Notes: generated from the letters alone by a model not told the origin. Shown: positions 25,591 through 37,684, counted from the first letter of the stretch. The stretch is 64,000 nucleotides of DNA from Penicillium oxalicum (GCF_001723175.1 NC_064652.1:1-64000), one strand, 5' to 3'. Translations and numbers: made by a program.

Positions 25591-25919
25591 AACCAAAAGG
25601 AGAAGTCCGGACCACAACCAGGCGGTAATCTGGACCGATCGCGCGCGTGGATAACAGTAGCGAAAGACCAACGCCTCACATTTCGGTGCAGACTTTGAGC
25701 TTCGCGGCGAGCTCAGTCTAGTTGCGTGTAAACAGGCACCGCTTTCAAGGAACCAGATTTTGGTGGGGAAGCAGACTGCATGACCATGACGTGTTCCAGC
25801 GAGCGAACGATATCATGTCCGTGTCCGATTCATTTGATCCAGCTTGTACACATTCATATCCAAAGCCTTGGTCTCTTTGATCTAGTCGATCATCATCTTC
25901 GTGCCACATTTTGTCCACT

Positions 25920-27416
25920 ATGGAAGGCGGACCTACTCCCTTCTTCTACAGACACGTGCCGAAGAATGTGCTACTTGTTCTGTTGAGCGTTCTATGCCTG
26001 CCTTTCTCCTTGGGACTGACAGCCATTGCCCTTTTGCTCCGCGGCTGGCAAAAGCCGAATCCATCAAAAGAGGGAGGCATTCATAGCGGCCACAAGACAA
26101 TCTTGGTGACGGGTATCTCTATGACCAAAGGCCTGACTATTGCTCGCCTCTTAGCTCAAAGCACCCCCCACCGCATCATAGCTGCCGACACCGAGTCCGT
26201 GCCGTTCACGTCGCCGGGACGATATTCCCGCTCCATCGCCAAATTCTACGCAATCGAGGAGCCCATCAATCACAAAAAAAGTCATTACATTCAGACTCTG
26301 CTGAACATTCTCAAATCCGAGAGGGTGAACCTCTGGATCAGTTGCAGCAGCGTAACTGACGCCATTGAGGATGGTGAAGTCATGAAGATCGCGCAAGAGA
26401 TGCTCGGGTCCAACTTCAAGGCTGTCCAGTTCGACCGTGACGCGGTGGAGAAGCTCCATGAGAAGGACTTGCTTATGGACTATCTCCGCAGCCTGGGACT
26501 GGCGATACCCGAGTCCCATCGATGCACCTCGGTGGGCCAGGTGGAGCAGATCCTGAGTGGAGTGGCCGCGCGCGATGGATCGGGAGATGGTAGTCAAAAG
26601 AGATTCATCTTGAAGCCTATCGGCGTGGACGACAAGGCCAGGGCCCAGATGATGACCTTGTTGCCCTTGGCTCGCGGTGGGCCAGCCGCGACCAGCTCGT
26701 ATTTGGAATCGCTCAACATTTCTCCTGAACGGCCTTTCCAACTTCAGCAATTCATCCAGGGTCCCGAGTACTGCACTCACTCGTTGGTGGTTCAGGGTCG
26801 GGTGAAAGCGTTTGTTGCCTGTCCGTCCTCCGACTTGCTCATGCATTATCAGGCCCTTCCACCCAACTCAGCCTTGAATCAGAAGATGCTGGAGTTCACT
26901 GAACAAGTGTGCCGTCACGAAGGTGAGTCCTTTAGCGGCCACCTGAGCTTTGACTTCCTTGCGGAAGAGACCGGCGAGGATGCCACATTGTACCCTATTG
27001 AGTGCAATCCACGCGCTCACACGGCAGTTGTTCTCTTCCGAGACACTCCTCAGATGGCCCGCGCCTACCTGTCCCTCTTTACAGGTCGTGATGTCCCAGA
27101 ATCGGATGTTCTCGCCACTCCAGCTTCCCCCGTGGACGATTACTACTGGATCGGTCACGATCTGGTCACCTTCCTCATCATTCCTGTTCTAGCCTTTGCT
27201 TGTGGAGCTGGTAGCTTCTCGGAGGTGCAGAAAGGACTGAAAACTCTCAGCTACCATCTTGTTTATTGGCGGGATGGCACCTTTGCCATCTGGGATCCAC
27301 TGCCGTTCCTCATTCTGTATCATGTTTACTGGCCCATCCGGTTTGGACAGTCGCTTGCCAGAGGCCAGCAGTGGAGTCGACTCAACGTCAGCACGACCAA
27401 GATGTTCCAGTGCTAG
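25920..27416 (+). CDS. Membrane-tethered ATP-grasp ligase of the mycosporine cluster
   Basis: Expected to join one amino acid to 4-deoxygadusol through ATP-dependent activation, giving a mono-substituted mycosporine. A single 498-codon exon starts at ATG 25920; nine upstream bases keep the frame open to a TTG but add nothing. Residues 17-41 form a hydrophobic N-terminal segment (VLLVLLSVLCLPFSLGLTA). A Rossmann-like start follows (KTILVTGISMTKGLTIARL). The ATP-grasp core holds the ATP-binding Lys in RFILKPIGVDD, the lid region FQLQQFIQGPEYC, and the metal-binding ECNPRAHT motif. A second hydrophobic stretch (VTFLIIPVLAFACGAG) lies near residue 420, so the enzyme is probably membrane-associated. 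No D-Ala-D-Ala-ligase-like or NRPS gene for a second amino acid is found nearby, so a one-amino-acid product is inferred. Confidence 0.88.
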   Translation: MEGGPTPFFYRHVPKNVLLVLLSVLCLPFSLGLTAIALLLRGWQKPNPSKEGGIHSGHKTILVTGISMTKGLTIARLLAQSTPHRIIAADTESVPFTSPGRYSRSIAKFYAIEEPINHKKSHYIQTLLNILKSERVNLWISCSSVTDAIEDGEVMKIAQEMLGSNFKAVQFDRDAVEKLHEKDLLMDYLRSLGLAIPESHRCTSVGQVEQILSGVAARDGSGDGSQKRFILKPIGVDDKARAQMMTLLPLARGGPAATSSYLESLNISPERPFQLQQFIQGPEYCTHSLVVQGRVKAFVACPSSDLLMHYQALPPNSALNQKMLEFTEQVCRHEGESFSGHLSFDFLAEETGEDATLYPIECNPRAHTAVVLFRDTPQMARAYLSLFTGRDVPESDVLATPASPVDDYYWIGHDLVTFLIIPVLAFACGAGSFSEVQKGLKTLSYHLVYWRDGTFAIWDPLPFLILYHVYWPIRFGQSLARGQQWSRLNVSTTKMFQC

Positions 27417-27777
27417 AGCTGGCGAGGAGAGGCCCACATTCAATTCTATGAGATCTTGCACGATCTTGGATCCGGCGCCGTGAACCTTGCTCTGGGAATG
27501 ATCGCCCAGCTGCCCACCTTGCCAACGTCGCTATCCGACGACACTCTTGAACTTCTCAACTAGAAAATAGACGGTCGGAGACCCCCATTCCCGATGAAGT
27601 TTTTTTCTAAAAATTCTCTTGGGCTTTTTGGTATTCCTTTTTGGTATGATTAACTCGATTGTCCGGCATCTCTCACCGAAGTGGCTGTGAACTGGGCCGA
27701 CCAAGTCTTTATTTTTCCCCTTCTCCTTGTCTCTCTCTCCTCTCTTTCCGTTCCTCCCTTTCTTGCTTCTTGTGGCG

Positions 27778-27796
27778 CCCCCCCCCCCCCCCCCCC
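27778..27796 (+). repeat. Poly(C) tract, 19 bases
   Basis: An uninterrupted run of 19 cytosines about 360 bp downstream of the ATP-grasp stop. A 16-base twin occurs at 44789-44804. Homopolymer lengths in assemblies are error-prone. Confidence 0.85.
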
Positions 27797-28992
27797 TCCC
27801 TCCGATCTAGAAGGCTCCGCCCGAAGTGAGACAAACGAAATTCCCGCAATGTGGTGCAAGCTCCAACGGAACGGAACGGATTCGATCGGATCGTGAAATA
27901 ATTGCGGGGCTTCAGATTAGCTTCCGCCTCTCTCCAACAGTCCCCTCTTTTGATTCTTAGTTTGGCCCCGTTACCACGAGCTTCCATATAAACGATGAGG
28001 TCTTGGTATCGTGCGATCCACAAAACCAGCCTCGTCGTTCTCGTTCTTCCATTTTCAAACTCCTTTTGCCTGCTCTTCTTTTTGTGATATCGGTCCCAAA
28101 TGTCTTGCATCGAGCTTGCGGAAATCTTGGATGCCCCTCTTGGAAGTGGACCGGATCAAGCGAGTCGATCTGCCCCGCTCGCATGTGATAGCGCGTGTTT
28201 GAAGCGCGCGGGCGGAGACGGACAGACGAAAGAAGGACAGACTGGGAATCCCTTCGCCAGCAACTTCCGGTCGCGCTGCCTCGTGATCTTGTCGACACCC
28301 TCTGGACAAGAATCATTAATTGCGAATAGCGCGGCTGGGTGACAAGAAGAGGGGGACGGCTGCTGCCCCTCTTCGTAATCTCCTGCATTTTCTCAACGGT
28401 CCCCCCTCGGCCACTGTCTGATCAGTTCATGTTCATTGGACTAACAAGACGCCATTGTTCATCACCTGGTCTTCTGATGAGGCATAGACTGGTGGGCTAT
28501 GATTGATCCATGTCCTGGCGGTATGCACCTGCTGTAGACAATCCTCCTGCTCCCTCCGTGGCACATGCTGCATATATTGGAGTCCCTTGGGCCCTCGGAG
28601 ATGGACACACACCCCAACCCAACGCTCGCGCAGGTCGCTGCTGCGCATGAAAAAATACAAGGCAAGATGCTCGAGCCTCGTGGTCCATGCGTGTTGGCAC
28701 GTAACCCTTCCTGCCCTTGTTAACGGGCCAATGGAGCACAAGTGGACGCGATCACCGATTCACCACCTCGGAAACCGATCAGGGTTGGTGGAGAGGCCGT
28801 ATCAAGTATATTGCTAGCACGGGCGTCAGAGCGTCGCACTGGCACATTGGCACCTTTCTCGACCCACCAATCAGCTCAGGAGGGAAAAGAAGGACCGATA
28901 GTCCTCTCGTCTCGTCGGTTGCAAAAAATTGGGAAATGACCGGAAATGGCCAAGACTTCGATCCAGCCGAGGCCAGGACCCTTTCCCATCCA

Positions 28993-29013
28993 CCATCGAC
29001 CATCGACCATCGA
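28993..29013 (+). repeat. Three tandem copies of CCATCGA
   Basis: Three perfect 7-bp units lie head to tail in non-coding DNA. No coding or regulatory role is apparent. Confidence 0.8.
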
Positions 29014-30466
29014 CAATAACCCATTGAAGGTGCTGACTGACGGTAGAGGAGTAGGTAGTAGCACCGGTCAACGGCTCGAGACTCGACAGTGGCAGAGGAT
29101 GAGTTTCCACGCCTGCCCCCTTCGCCAAGAGTCCCTATCCGGCGACATCCAAGCCGATCGCCATGTCCAGACCAGGGAGCCCGGTCGGAGGCACGAGAGA
29201 AAGGGGAAACCCTGGGCACAGTGGACACCGATCCAATGACGACTGAGCGCAGATCTTTTCCGATCGTTAACCTGGCCACAGTCGGCTCAGATGGTCCATG
29301 CCCTCACTGGGGATCTCGGGATCCCTCCAGAGGTAGGTGCTACTATGTTTGTAGTGCGCAGTCATATGCCTCTAATGGTATGGTTACATACTACTGAATC
29401 GCATACTGCAGTCCGCCCACCGGTCCTCTTTAGTGGGCCTAAGAGGGTAAATCATCAGCTTCAGTCAAAGTCGGGTACCTTTTTGCTCCCAAGGCACGTC
29501 CGCACGGCGTCTTGCGCAGCTCGCATTTCGCGTCCTGGTTCTCCTCGTAATGTATACTTTTGTTCGTCGTGCATCCGAATGCCGACAACCAATACAAAAC
29601 TCTTCCACGTGAACAACCGCGCATGATCCTGGAGACAGTCGGTCGACTTTCACCCGCAAACCGAGCTTGATCAGCTTCCTGTGGCGTTGTTTTCTCCAAT
29701 TTCTATTTGCAAGCAGGCAGCCTGACAGGAAAGAACAACTTGGAGAAAGCGGGAAAAGGCGAAGGGAAAAGAGGGAAGGAATGAATTAGAATAGAGACAT
29801 TGATTTCTAAAAGAGGAGAAGAATTAACAATATTATCAGAGGGGAAACCAAAGGGCCGAGAAGCACACGAGAGAGGGGAACACCGAACTGGGAAAAACAT
29901 CATGAATCCAGCAATAATAATAATATTTCCACCTTCTTTCTGGGCCATTTGCGCGTCTTCAACCTTTGATGTACCCTGCGCGGACCACGTATGACCTAGC
30001 ATGATGACTGGTACACCCCGCCATCGATGAACCATAAATGGGAGCCTATGATCAAGGCAGAATGATGCGAGTGATTCGAGTGATGCGGTATATCCCACCC
30101 AGAAGGCCGGTTTTTGTTTCCTGTGCTGATCGTTTCGGGCGGTGACCCAAGCTCTCCAAGACGGGAAACACGCGAAAAGCTTGGAAAATCTGGAACGCGA
30201 TGCGGAAAATGGAAGGTCTGGAAAGGCTCCAGAGGCTCCCAAGTCTGGACGGCGTTGGGAGGCAGCTCTGAGGGGATGATGACAGTGACGCCCAAAGTCA
30301 CTCACCCTCTTCCCGAAAGCGGTTCTCGACAGCCCTCAGTGGTCCACCCTCCATGCGTCCCATCACGTAGCATTTTCCCGTGATCTCGATTGCAGATTGG
30401 AGGTCAGATTGTATTTGAACAAACGCTAGCCCCATATTTGACCGTGGGAAAGAAAAAAGAGTGTAC

Positions 30467-32701
30467 ATGGATTCTGATTGCGATGAAATGGACGCTTTTC
30501 TTGGCCACAAAGCAGATGCCGCGCACGCAGAACAGAGTGGCGATGAGGCCGTTTCCTTCGATGGCCATCCTTCCTTGACTGGGACCAGCGATGTCGCCAT
30601 CTCGAGTCGTGCGACACCCTTTGAGCGCAAAGCTGCGCTGATCAATCGGTTAGTGACAATTTCGGGGGAGGGAGAGAACCCGAGGAGTACCAGAAACCAC
30701 AGATATACTCTCAACAAGGAGGCGACATGAAGCTGGTTTACCCATTCGCACCAAAAATGAGGCTAATCTGACAACCATTCCCTTCTTCTTTTCCAGAGAG
30801 ATCGACAAATTTGGTTTTGGGAGGTACCAGCAGTGTATCTGGACCTTATGCGGCTTTGGCTATTTTCTCGATCTCGCGTGGGCGCAAGGGGTTGGCCTGA
30901 TGGCGTCAGCCGTTTTGTAGGTTGAACCGACACGGAGAGGGCACGTTCTCGCTTGCTAACGCGCATTCCTGCTGTCTAGTCAAGAAATGGGTGTCCCTGC
31001 CGACCGGCAGGGTCTAATTTTCACTTGCTCCAACGCCGGTCTCGCGTGAGTTCCCCACCACTGACTTGATGGTTCCAGAAGACGAGCGAGGTGGAAGGGA
31101 ATCGGCATGGCTAACAATTGTGGCTCAGAGTTGGTGCCTTCACATTCGGTATTGTCACAGATATCATCGGCCGCAAGTGGGCATTTAATCTCACCTGCCT
31201 GATCACATCGATCTTTGGCATGTTGCTGGTAATTGGGACCCTCTCCCTCCTCTGGAGATTCTTTTCCATATAATTTTCCCATTTAGACGCTTTTGCTGAT
31301 TTTCTCGATTCAATCGGGCTCCAGGCCGCAGTCAAGTACAATTATGCTGCCATTTGCGCAGTCTACTTCTTGTCATGCATTGGGCTCGGCGGTAACATTC
31401 CCATCGATGCCGCAATCGCTTTAGAGTTTCTGCCTCAAAACCGCCGCTACTTAGTCTCCCTGTTGGGCATGTGGCAACCGATTGGGGTCGTGGTAGCATC
31501 AGCGATCGCATTTGGCACCGCGGCCAAGTATCGGTGCGATGTGAATCTCCCCGCTTGTAATGCACCGGGCCTCGGCTCCGGGGAGGCATGCTGCACCGTG
31601 TCCAGCAATATGGGTTGGCGATACGAAGTGATCATTATCGGTGTGATCACCCTCATGGTGTTCATCGTTCGTTACTTTATTTTCTCTTTCCACGAGTCGC
31701 CCAAGTTTCTCATCAGTAAAGGACGGGACGAAGATGCCATCGAGGTCCTTCACCAAATCGCCAAATTCAACAAGGCCCCAATGCCGACCCTCAGTATTGA
31801 GGAATTTGAGATTATCGACGCCGATGCGGAGCTTCATCAACGTACAGGCATCGTCAAAAAGAACGTGGTCCAGAAGGTCACTTTCATGCGTGGATTATTC
31901 ATGGACAAGATCCAATGCATCAGCTTTTTCCTACTAGCCGTTGCCTACATGGTATGTCATCAACAGGCTCACTTGCTCCTCCTGCAGACTATCTGACCAT
32001 TCTTTTTTCGTTTCACGCCAACAGGGTGACTATTGGTCCTTCACTCTGGCGGGGTCTTTCTTGCCCATTGTCCTTCTTCGAAACAATATCGGCAGCGGTA
32101 TCGACGTGACCGAGACTTATCGTCAATACATCTACATTTATCTTCCGGGTATCATTGGCGCAATCTTCGCCGTCTTCTCTGTTCAGCTCCCTCTTATCGG
32201 ACGAAAGTGGTCTCTAGTGATCTCTGCTCTCTTGCAGGGCGTCTCCATGGCCATGTATACACAAGTGAGAAACACGGCAGGTTACGTGGGTCTCAACGCA
32301 CTGGAGTACATAATGCAAACGGTACGCATTCGAGCATTGTTTGCGATCGGATTGATTTTGTTTTTATTTTTTTTTTGTTTTTTTTTTTTCACTTTCTATT
32401 GTTTCGCCCTTTCCGATTGCCGATGGCCATCACGGAGACTGACAGGTCGCTTTTCTAGTACTTCAACGCCGTGCTTTACGCTTCAGCACCCGAGATCTTC
32501 CATACGACTTATCGAGCCAGCGCAAGCGGCATGCTCTCGTGCATGGGGCGCATTGCGGGTATTGTCGCACCCATTGCCGGCCAATCGCTCATTGCGAAGG
32601 GAACATCAGGTGTGCTGTGGTTGGGAGCCGGCGGGATCTGGCTCTCCGCAGTGCTGATGTGTTTCCTGCCCGTTGAGATGCGATCAAGACAGATGTTTTA
32701 G
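30467..32701 (+). CDS. MFS transporter, SV2/sugar-porter-like
   Basis: Seven exons (30467-30648, 30797-30916, 30980-31045, 31129-31228, 31325-31951, 32025-32321, 32459-32701) give 544 residues with about 12 hydrophobic segments. The first 60 residues are hydrophilic and acidic (cytosolic). The loop 2-3 signature reads DIIGRKW, and its half-transporter echo is LIGRKW in the second half. Motifs GLGGNIPIDAAIALEFLPQ and LLGMWQPIGVVVAS match the group of fungal SV2-related carriers, whose substrates are mostly unknown. A Cys-rich loop (YRCDVNLPACNAP to ACCTVSS) is extracytoplasmic. Intron 6 contains a long T-rich run (32358-32391). It could import sugars or organic acids; no neighbour fixes the substrate. 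Confidence 0.85.
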
Positions 32702-33029
32702 CGAGTTGTGATTTAGATACATTAGACATCATTCAGCTTACATGGAGTATCAGACGGGATTTTCAGAACGATGTCACTGACATTGGCCCAATAACCCTCG
32801 TCCCGGATGATAATTTTGTGGTATCTGTCTGGCTGGGCATATCCATATTGTCGTGCAGATATATCTCTATTCTTACCTATATATAATCTACACTGGACAG
32901 GAACTCCAGTGACTGTAGCCAAGGGTTTGTTCGAAATGAAATCGAGATGAACATAAGAACACCGTAGGCTGCCATGATTTGGTGATTGTCGCAGAAAATT
33001 AATTATCTAAGTCAAATGTACAAATGCTT
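32702..33029. other. Short intergenic region between convergent genes
   Basis: AT-rich 3' flanks of the MFS transporter and the rhodopsin-domain gene. Nothing else is seen. Confidence 0.6.
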
Positions 33030-34446
33030 CTAAAGCGAGCGACCGTGTCGTCTTTGGTGGTCCATCTGGTCAAAGTCCTCATTCCGGTCATCCACTGTCA
33101 CCTCGATGCCATGGTTGATGAGGATTACGCCCCGACCGTTGCCACGAGCGAGGTGTTCCTGGCTGCTTGAGGGGCTTGAAGATCGATAGGCGCTGGCTGA
33201 TTGAAAAACACCGTCTTTTCCGGAAAGATTCGTCATGGCAATGTCATGACCTCCAGATCTGTGTGATGGTATCCCACTCATTCCACGTCCGCGAGCATTA
33301 TATGAGCCGTATGCGTAGGAAGGTTTCGAGGGCGAGATGACTGATTTAACAACGCGATATAAGCCGGGACAGCAGCCGATCATAACAGCTACAGACTTCA
33401 GCGTCAGTCATCACGGAACCATTTTTTTGTTTTCAAAGCTTTCTTTCCAAATTCGGCGATGTACATACCGATTGAGGCTTCGATGATCCCCCACAGGGCA
33501 AGCCACGATGGAGCGGGCTCACCATTGGAAGCTTCGTTGGACGCACTACCTAACTGAACGACTCGAATTGTGGCAATGATGATGCAGATCCATCCGAAGC
33601 AGAAGAGACCTCCGATACTAAGCTTCTGCTTCATTTGCATTTTCAAGTGCCAGATAAGTCGAATTGGGAGCGCCATGACTGGGGATCGCAAATGGGTATC
33701 AGTTCTTCCACATCCTGTCAAATCGAAATCTCGGGGGCAGACGGGGACATACTTGCCAGGTCCGTGAGGATGTCAACTGCATATGCGAAATATAAGCTGA
33801 TCACGGCTGCACGGATATCCCGGGGTGTATTGCATGCGCCCGCAGTAAACCACGCATGGAAGCTCGAGCAGGAGAACCATGAGGAAAGAATGCAGCCAAC
33901 GAGGAACTACCGAAAGGCATCCCCAGTTTAGCATAGGTGTAGGTAAAATCTCACAAAGGAAGTGGAACTGCCAGAGTTAGAGTGTTAGAAGAACATCTGG
34001 TTACGTACAGCAGCGCAAGCGATCGTAATCCCCCACCACGCGGCAATGTAGGCCTTGCCAACCACCAGGCGTTTGTACATCGACAAAAGCGAGAACTTGA
34101 CCATCCAGAGGCATATCCACAGCGATGAAGTGGTGACGAAAAAGACGGTTTGCAATTGTAATGTGTCTTGCGCCACGGTCGCATACATCGGGATCAGTCC
34201 ATTTTTGAGCGAGTCCAGGCGGAAGATGATGGGCGCAACGTAAATGTACAGGATGCTGAGTTCCAAAAAAAAGACGTAGGCCACCAGCAGAAGACAATCT
34301 TCCGCTCGGATATCCTTAAGTCCTCGGATTGAGCCAACAAAACGTGCGGCCGCAACAAGCGAGGTCAACACAATCAAAGCGATGCCAGTAGCCTTGATCG
34401 TTTTGGGGCCGAACGTGCCCTCGCCGAGGGATGAGGCTGTTCCCAT
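33030..34446 (-). CDS. Rhodopsin-domain (SAT4/PTH11-type) integral membrane protein
   Basis: Four exons (34446-34009, 33906-33753, 33678-33469, 33388-33030) encode 386 residues with seven hydrophobic segments. The order fits the large fungal rhodopsin-domain family: IKATGIALIVLTSLVAAARFV, then DCLLLVAYVFFLELSILY, the central TTSSLWICLWMVKFSLLSMYKRL, and the acidic motif AVDILTDLAIMALPIRLIW, the best family marker (D-x3-D-x-A-I-x2-LP). The C-terminal 110 residues are hydrophilic, Ser/Gly-rich and cytosolic. No CFEM domain is present at the N terminus. Roles in this family range from surface sensing to unknown; none is testable here. The three introns lie inside or between membrane helices, and all have GT..AG ends. 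Confidence 0.85.
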
Positions 34447-35932
34447 CACTTTTCAGCGGTACGGCTCTCTGCGGCCGGAAAACTGCTGAACGGTCGAAGA
34501 TCAACCGAGATGTTGCATACGCCCTCAGGAGTTGACAACATTGTAGGAGGTCAAGTGGATGGAAAAGGGATACCGGTCTATATCTGGACCTAGCCAAGTC
34601 TTTTTCCCATGTTGTCGGGCTTACTCCTCGATCCCGTCTGAAATCAGCAACGAATGCCTACCAGCGTTCAAACTGGCAAAGTTTGCTCTCATTTACTCTT
34701 TTGGTGGCAGTCAGATCGCGGAGGGCGAAACCGTCATATACCGCACACTGAGTCCGGGCCATGCAGGGATTCCTGTCTCAGTAAGCGGAAAGGATTCAAG
34801 ATGCATATACTAGTACCGTGGCGCTCCACTCATTGTCGCTGGAGAACGCCGTTCGTCGCACCAAGCACTTTGGAGATCTAAGCGAGGCGGGTTTCGGTTA
34901 CCCAAATCGTCCAGACAATCCGATTCATCTTGTTAGCGCAATGTAACCTGGCAGACACCCATGCACCAGGTTCAGAGGCCAGGACCTTTGGTCGGCTCGA
35001 TTCAGGTAAATGCCGGAGCTCCAGATCAGGAAAATGGGTTTGAGCAAGAGATCCACGTCTCATCGGATTGCTCGGGTTTGAATGAGATCGTTTAGGCTTT
35101 TGTTCCTATTTCTCTATCTTTCTGTTGCCTCTTTGTCTTGATTTTTCCGAGTCTCCATCCATGGATTTGCTGTGGATGGGACCCCCCATCAACCGGACCG
35201 ACCCGTGGGGTGTCGCAAATTTCATCCGTCGAAGCTTTGAACCTCTGGCCCGGGGCGCTGTCCAGCCTCGGACATTTTCAACTCCAACAATTTAATTCCC
35301 GCCACGACCACGACCTCCGCTGGAGTTGTGAAGACTAAACCTATCCGAGGAGGTGAGAAGCCCCGGACTCCACCGTACTCTTTACGAGACGCGTTTGATT
35401 GGACGCACAGGCGACGATTGCTGCCGCTGTCAAACCAGTAGTCTCCGACTTGGTGGTCCGGAATCTGTCGAGTTGCGAACTTGGAAAGCCCACCCTCTCC
35501 ATAATATCCATAATAAAGCGCCACCACGGGGGTTACATTCTGGACCTGACTTCCAGGTTTGCGCCTACTCACTCACTAATGCTTCTCTCGAGATGTTTTT
35601 TTTTCGCTCGGAAATTTTATTTCGCGTGGGGTCGGCGGATGTCTGGATCGAGAAGGGCGACCCATTGTAAATGGCGTGCGTGATCCGAGAACGCTACCCC
35701 TGAAGCTATCTTCAAAAGAGTATGGAAACCATGCATCGTCGACTACTAAGCGATCGGATCGCGGATATTCGGCTTACCGGGCATCTGTCTTTCACAATTG
35801 AGGATATCCAGGCAGGCGATTTAAAAAGCCATGGTGTAGCCGTTGCCCTGCCGCTCTGGATGTCTTCGAGTTGTCTCTGCTCAAAATCTGTGTGATCTCG
35901 TCGGGTGTGCTTCATATCGATCTCGCTGCATT
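34447..35932. other. Intergenic region between divergent genes
   Basis: This contains the promoters of the rhodopsin-domain gene and of the FAD-linked oxidase. No coding segment is supported, although several frames of 60-116 codons remain open on both strands. Confidence 0.5.
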
Positions 35933-37684
35933 ATGCTCTCAATTTCTCTTGCCGGTGCCCTTGCGGCCATCGGCGGTGTCGCTTTGGCCCGAGCCGACGG
36001 GGTCGAGGCCTCCAGCTTTAATGTCACGGAGGGTCTCCTCCAGTTCGGAGTCAATGTTTCAAGCATTCCCGCCTTGGACTCATTCAACACCATTCAAGCT
36101 CGCTCCGTCGATAGTGGATGTGCTGCAGCGGTATGTCAAAATTTTTGGCAGACTTGAAGCAGTTGGTGAGCAATGGGTACTGAACGCTAATTATTTTATA
36201 AACAGTGTGCAAGCTTGAGCTTCCTCTTCGGATCACAAAAGGTCAATGCGCAAAACTCCGCACTGTATAACAACTTTACCAGTTCCTTCTGGTCGGTGCA
36301 GCAGGAAGAAGCCCAGCCGCACTGTGTGTTCCGTCCCTCCAAAAACACGGACGTAAGTATCGCGGTGCTGCTCTCTCGGCTTACCGGGTGTCCATTTGCT
36401 GCCAGAAGTGGTGGCCATGCCGCCTTCAAGGGAGCCTCGAGCAGTGTGGGGGGAATCAGCATTTGGTTTAAGGATATGAAGGCAGTCACTCTGAGCGCGG
36501 ATAAATCGGTCGCCTCGATTGAGCCAGGCAATAACTGGTTGTCGGTATATTCTGCACTGGAACCGTATGGCTTGGCGACAGTGGGTGGTCGTGCTTCAAG
36601 CATCGGTGTCGGCGGGTTTGTTCTGGGAGGTGGCATTTCCTACCACTCCAACTTGTATGGTTGGACCTCGGACAATGTCCAAAGCTTCGAGGTACGTTGC
36701 CCGAGCCGTCGTGCCGCTTTTGCCCGGCTTGTTCTGACTTGGGCGACATAGGTTGTCACGTCGACTGGTATTATCGTGACCGCCAGCGAGTCTTCATTCC
36801 CTGACTTGTACTGGGCTCTCCGGGGTGGTGGAAACAACTTTGGACTCGTCACCAAGTACAATCTCTACACGATCCCCTGTCCGACAATGCGGGGAGGTGC
36901 TCGAGTCTTCACGGAGAACAATTTCCCCCAGGTCATAGACGCTTTCATCAACGTTGTCAACAACGCTACCGTCGACGGCAAGGCGCAGCAATACGTTGCC
37001 TTCCTGCAGAATCAAGGCCTGAATATCGCCTCGGCGGAGCTGACCTATGTGGAAGATGTTGCTGATCCGGCAATTTTCCGCCAATACCGAAGCATTCCTG
37101 CCATCACGGATACAACCAGCACCAAAACCCTGGTGGAATATGTCAAGTACCTGGAGACGGAGAACCCTTTCGGATATCGCGAGATCTATTGGCCTATCAC
37201 GGTACAGCTCAACGAGGAGTTTAGCAACTGGGTCGTGAACCTCTTCTACTCTTTGATTCCTCAGGTGATCAACCTCAAGGGGGCCAATCCGGTGATCATC
37301 TACCAGGGAATCACGGTGCCTCAGTTGAATAACATGAAGCGTCACGGTGGAAATGCTCTGGGACTTGATGCCTCCCACGGCCCGGTTCATCTGATGCACG
37401 TGGCCTTTTGGTGGGAGGATGCGTCCGACGACGACACTGTCTACGCCTGGATTCACGCCTTCTGGGATCAGGTCATCGCGAAGGCCCAGGAGATGGGAAT
37501 CTATAATGAGTACATCTACATGAACTACGCCAGTATGTTCCAGGATCCAATTGCCGGATATGGCACCACCAACAAGGTTCGCCTCCGACAAATCGCGAAG
37601 GTCTTGGACCCGACTGGTGTCTTCCAGAAACTCCAGCCCGGCTACTTCAAGCTCGACGGAGCGCCCGTAACTTTCTCAGGCTAG
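35933..37684 (+). CDS. Secreted FAD-linked oxidase, BBE/AA7-like
   Basis: Three exons (35933-36130, 36206-36691, 36752-37684) encode 538 residues with a signal peptide (MLSISLAGALAAIGGVALA). The PCMH-type FAD domain begins near residue 100. His137 in AARSGGHAAF is the residue that carries FAD covalently through its 8-alpha carbon. The second attachment Cys of bicovalent enzymes is replaced: the matching loop reads TVGGRASSIGVGG, with Ser and no Cys. The domain closes with LGGGISYHSNLYG and ALRGGGNNFGLVTKY. The C terminus has the BBE pattern YIYMNYASMFQDPIAGYG, although the usual Y-x-N-Y is slightly changed. Substrates in this family include oligosaccharides (AA7), alkaloids and secondary metabolites. 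The nearby xylan-degrading genes make an oligosaccharide oxidase attractive, but that is an inference from position. Confidence 0.88.

Larger units (their letters stand above)
25054..25919. other. Intergenic region upstream of the ATP-grasp gene
   Basis: No gene is seen. The stretch 25400-25640 is purine-rich. Two perfect ATCAGATAA-type GATA motifs are present, at 25219-25227 (minus orientation) and 25582-25590 (plus). The upstream end should contain the methyltransferase 3' UTR and the downstream end the ATP-grasp promoter. Confidence 0.55.
27417..30466. other. Long intergenic region
   Basis: About 3 kb contain no supported gene. It includes a 19-base C tract (27778-27796), a triplicated CCATCGA (28993-29013) and an AATAAT-type run near 29910-29930. 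A 200-codon minus-strand frame at 29703-30305 has no ATG start or motif. The final part is the leader of the MFS transporter gene. Confidence 0.5.

Noticed and set aside
26151..26846. 231-codon open frame on the minus strand
   Set aside because: It lies wholly antisense to the ATP-grasp core, whose motifs are unambiguous. The frame is open only because of the codon bias of the real gene.
29703..30305. 200-codon open frame on the minus strand
   Set aside because: It has no ATG at its start, no motif and a simple-sequence Ile run from an AAT repeat. It is probably non-coding.
31941..32657. 238-codon plus-strand frame with membrane-like segments
   Set aside because: It reads through two introns of the MFS transporter; only the middle part (exon 6) is real coding sequence.
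36794..37591. 265-codon open frame on the minus strand
   Set aside because: Antisense shadow of the FAD-linked oxidase exon 3.
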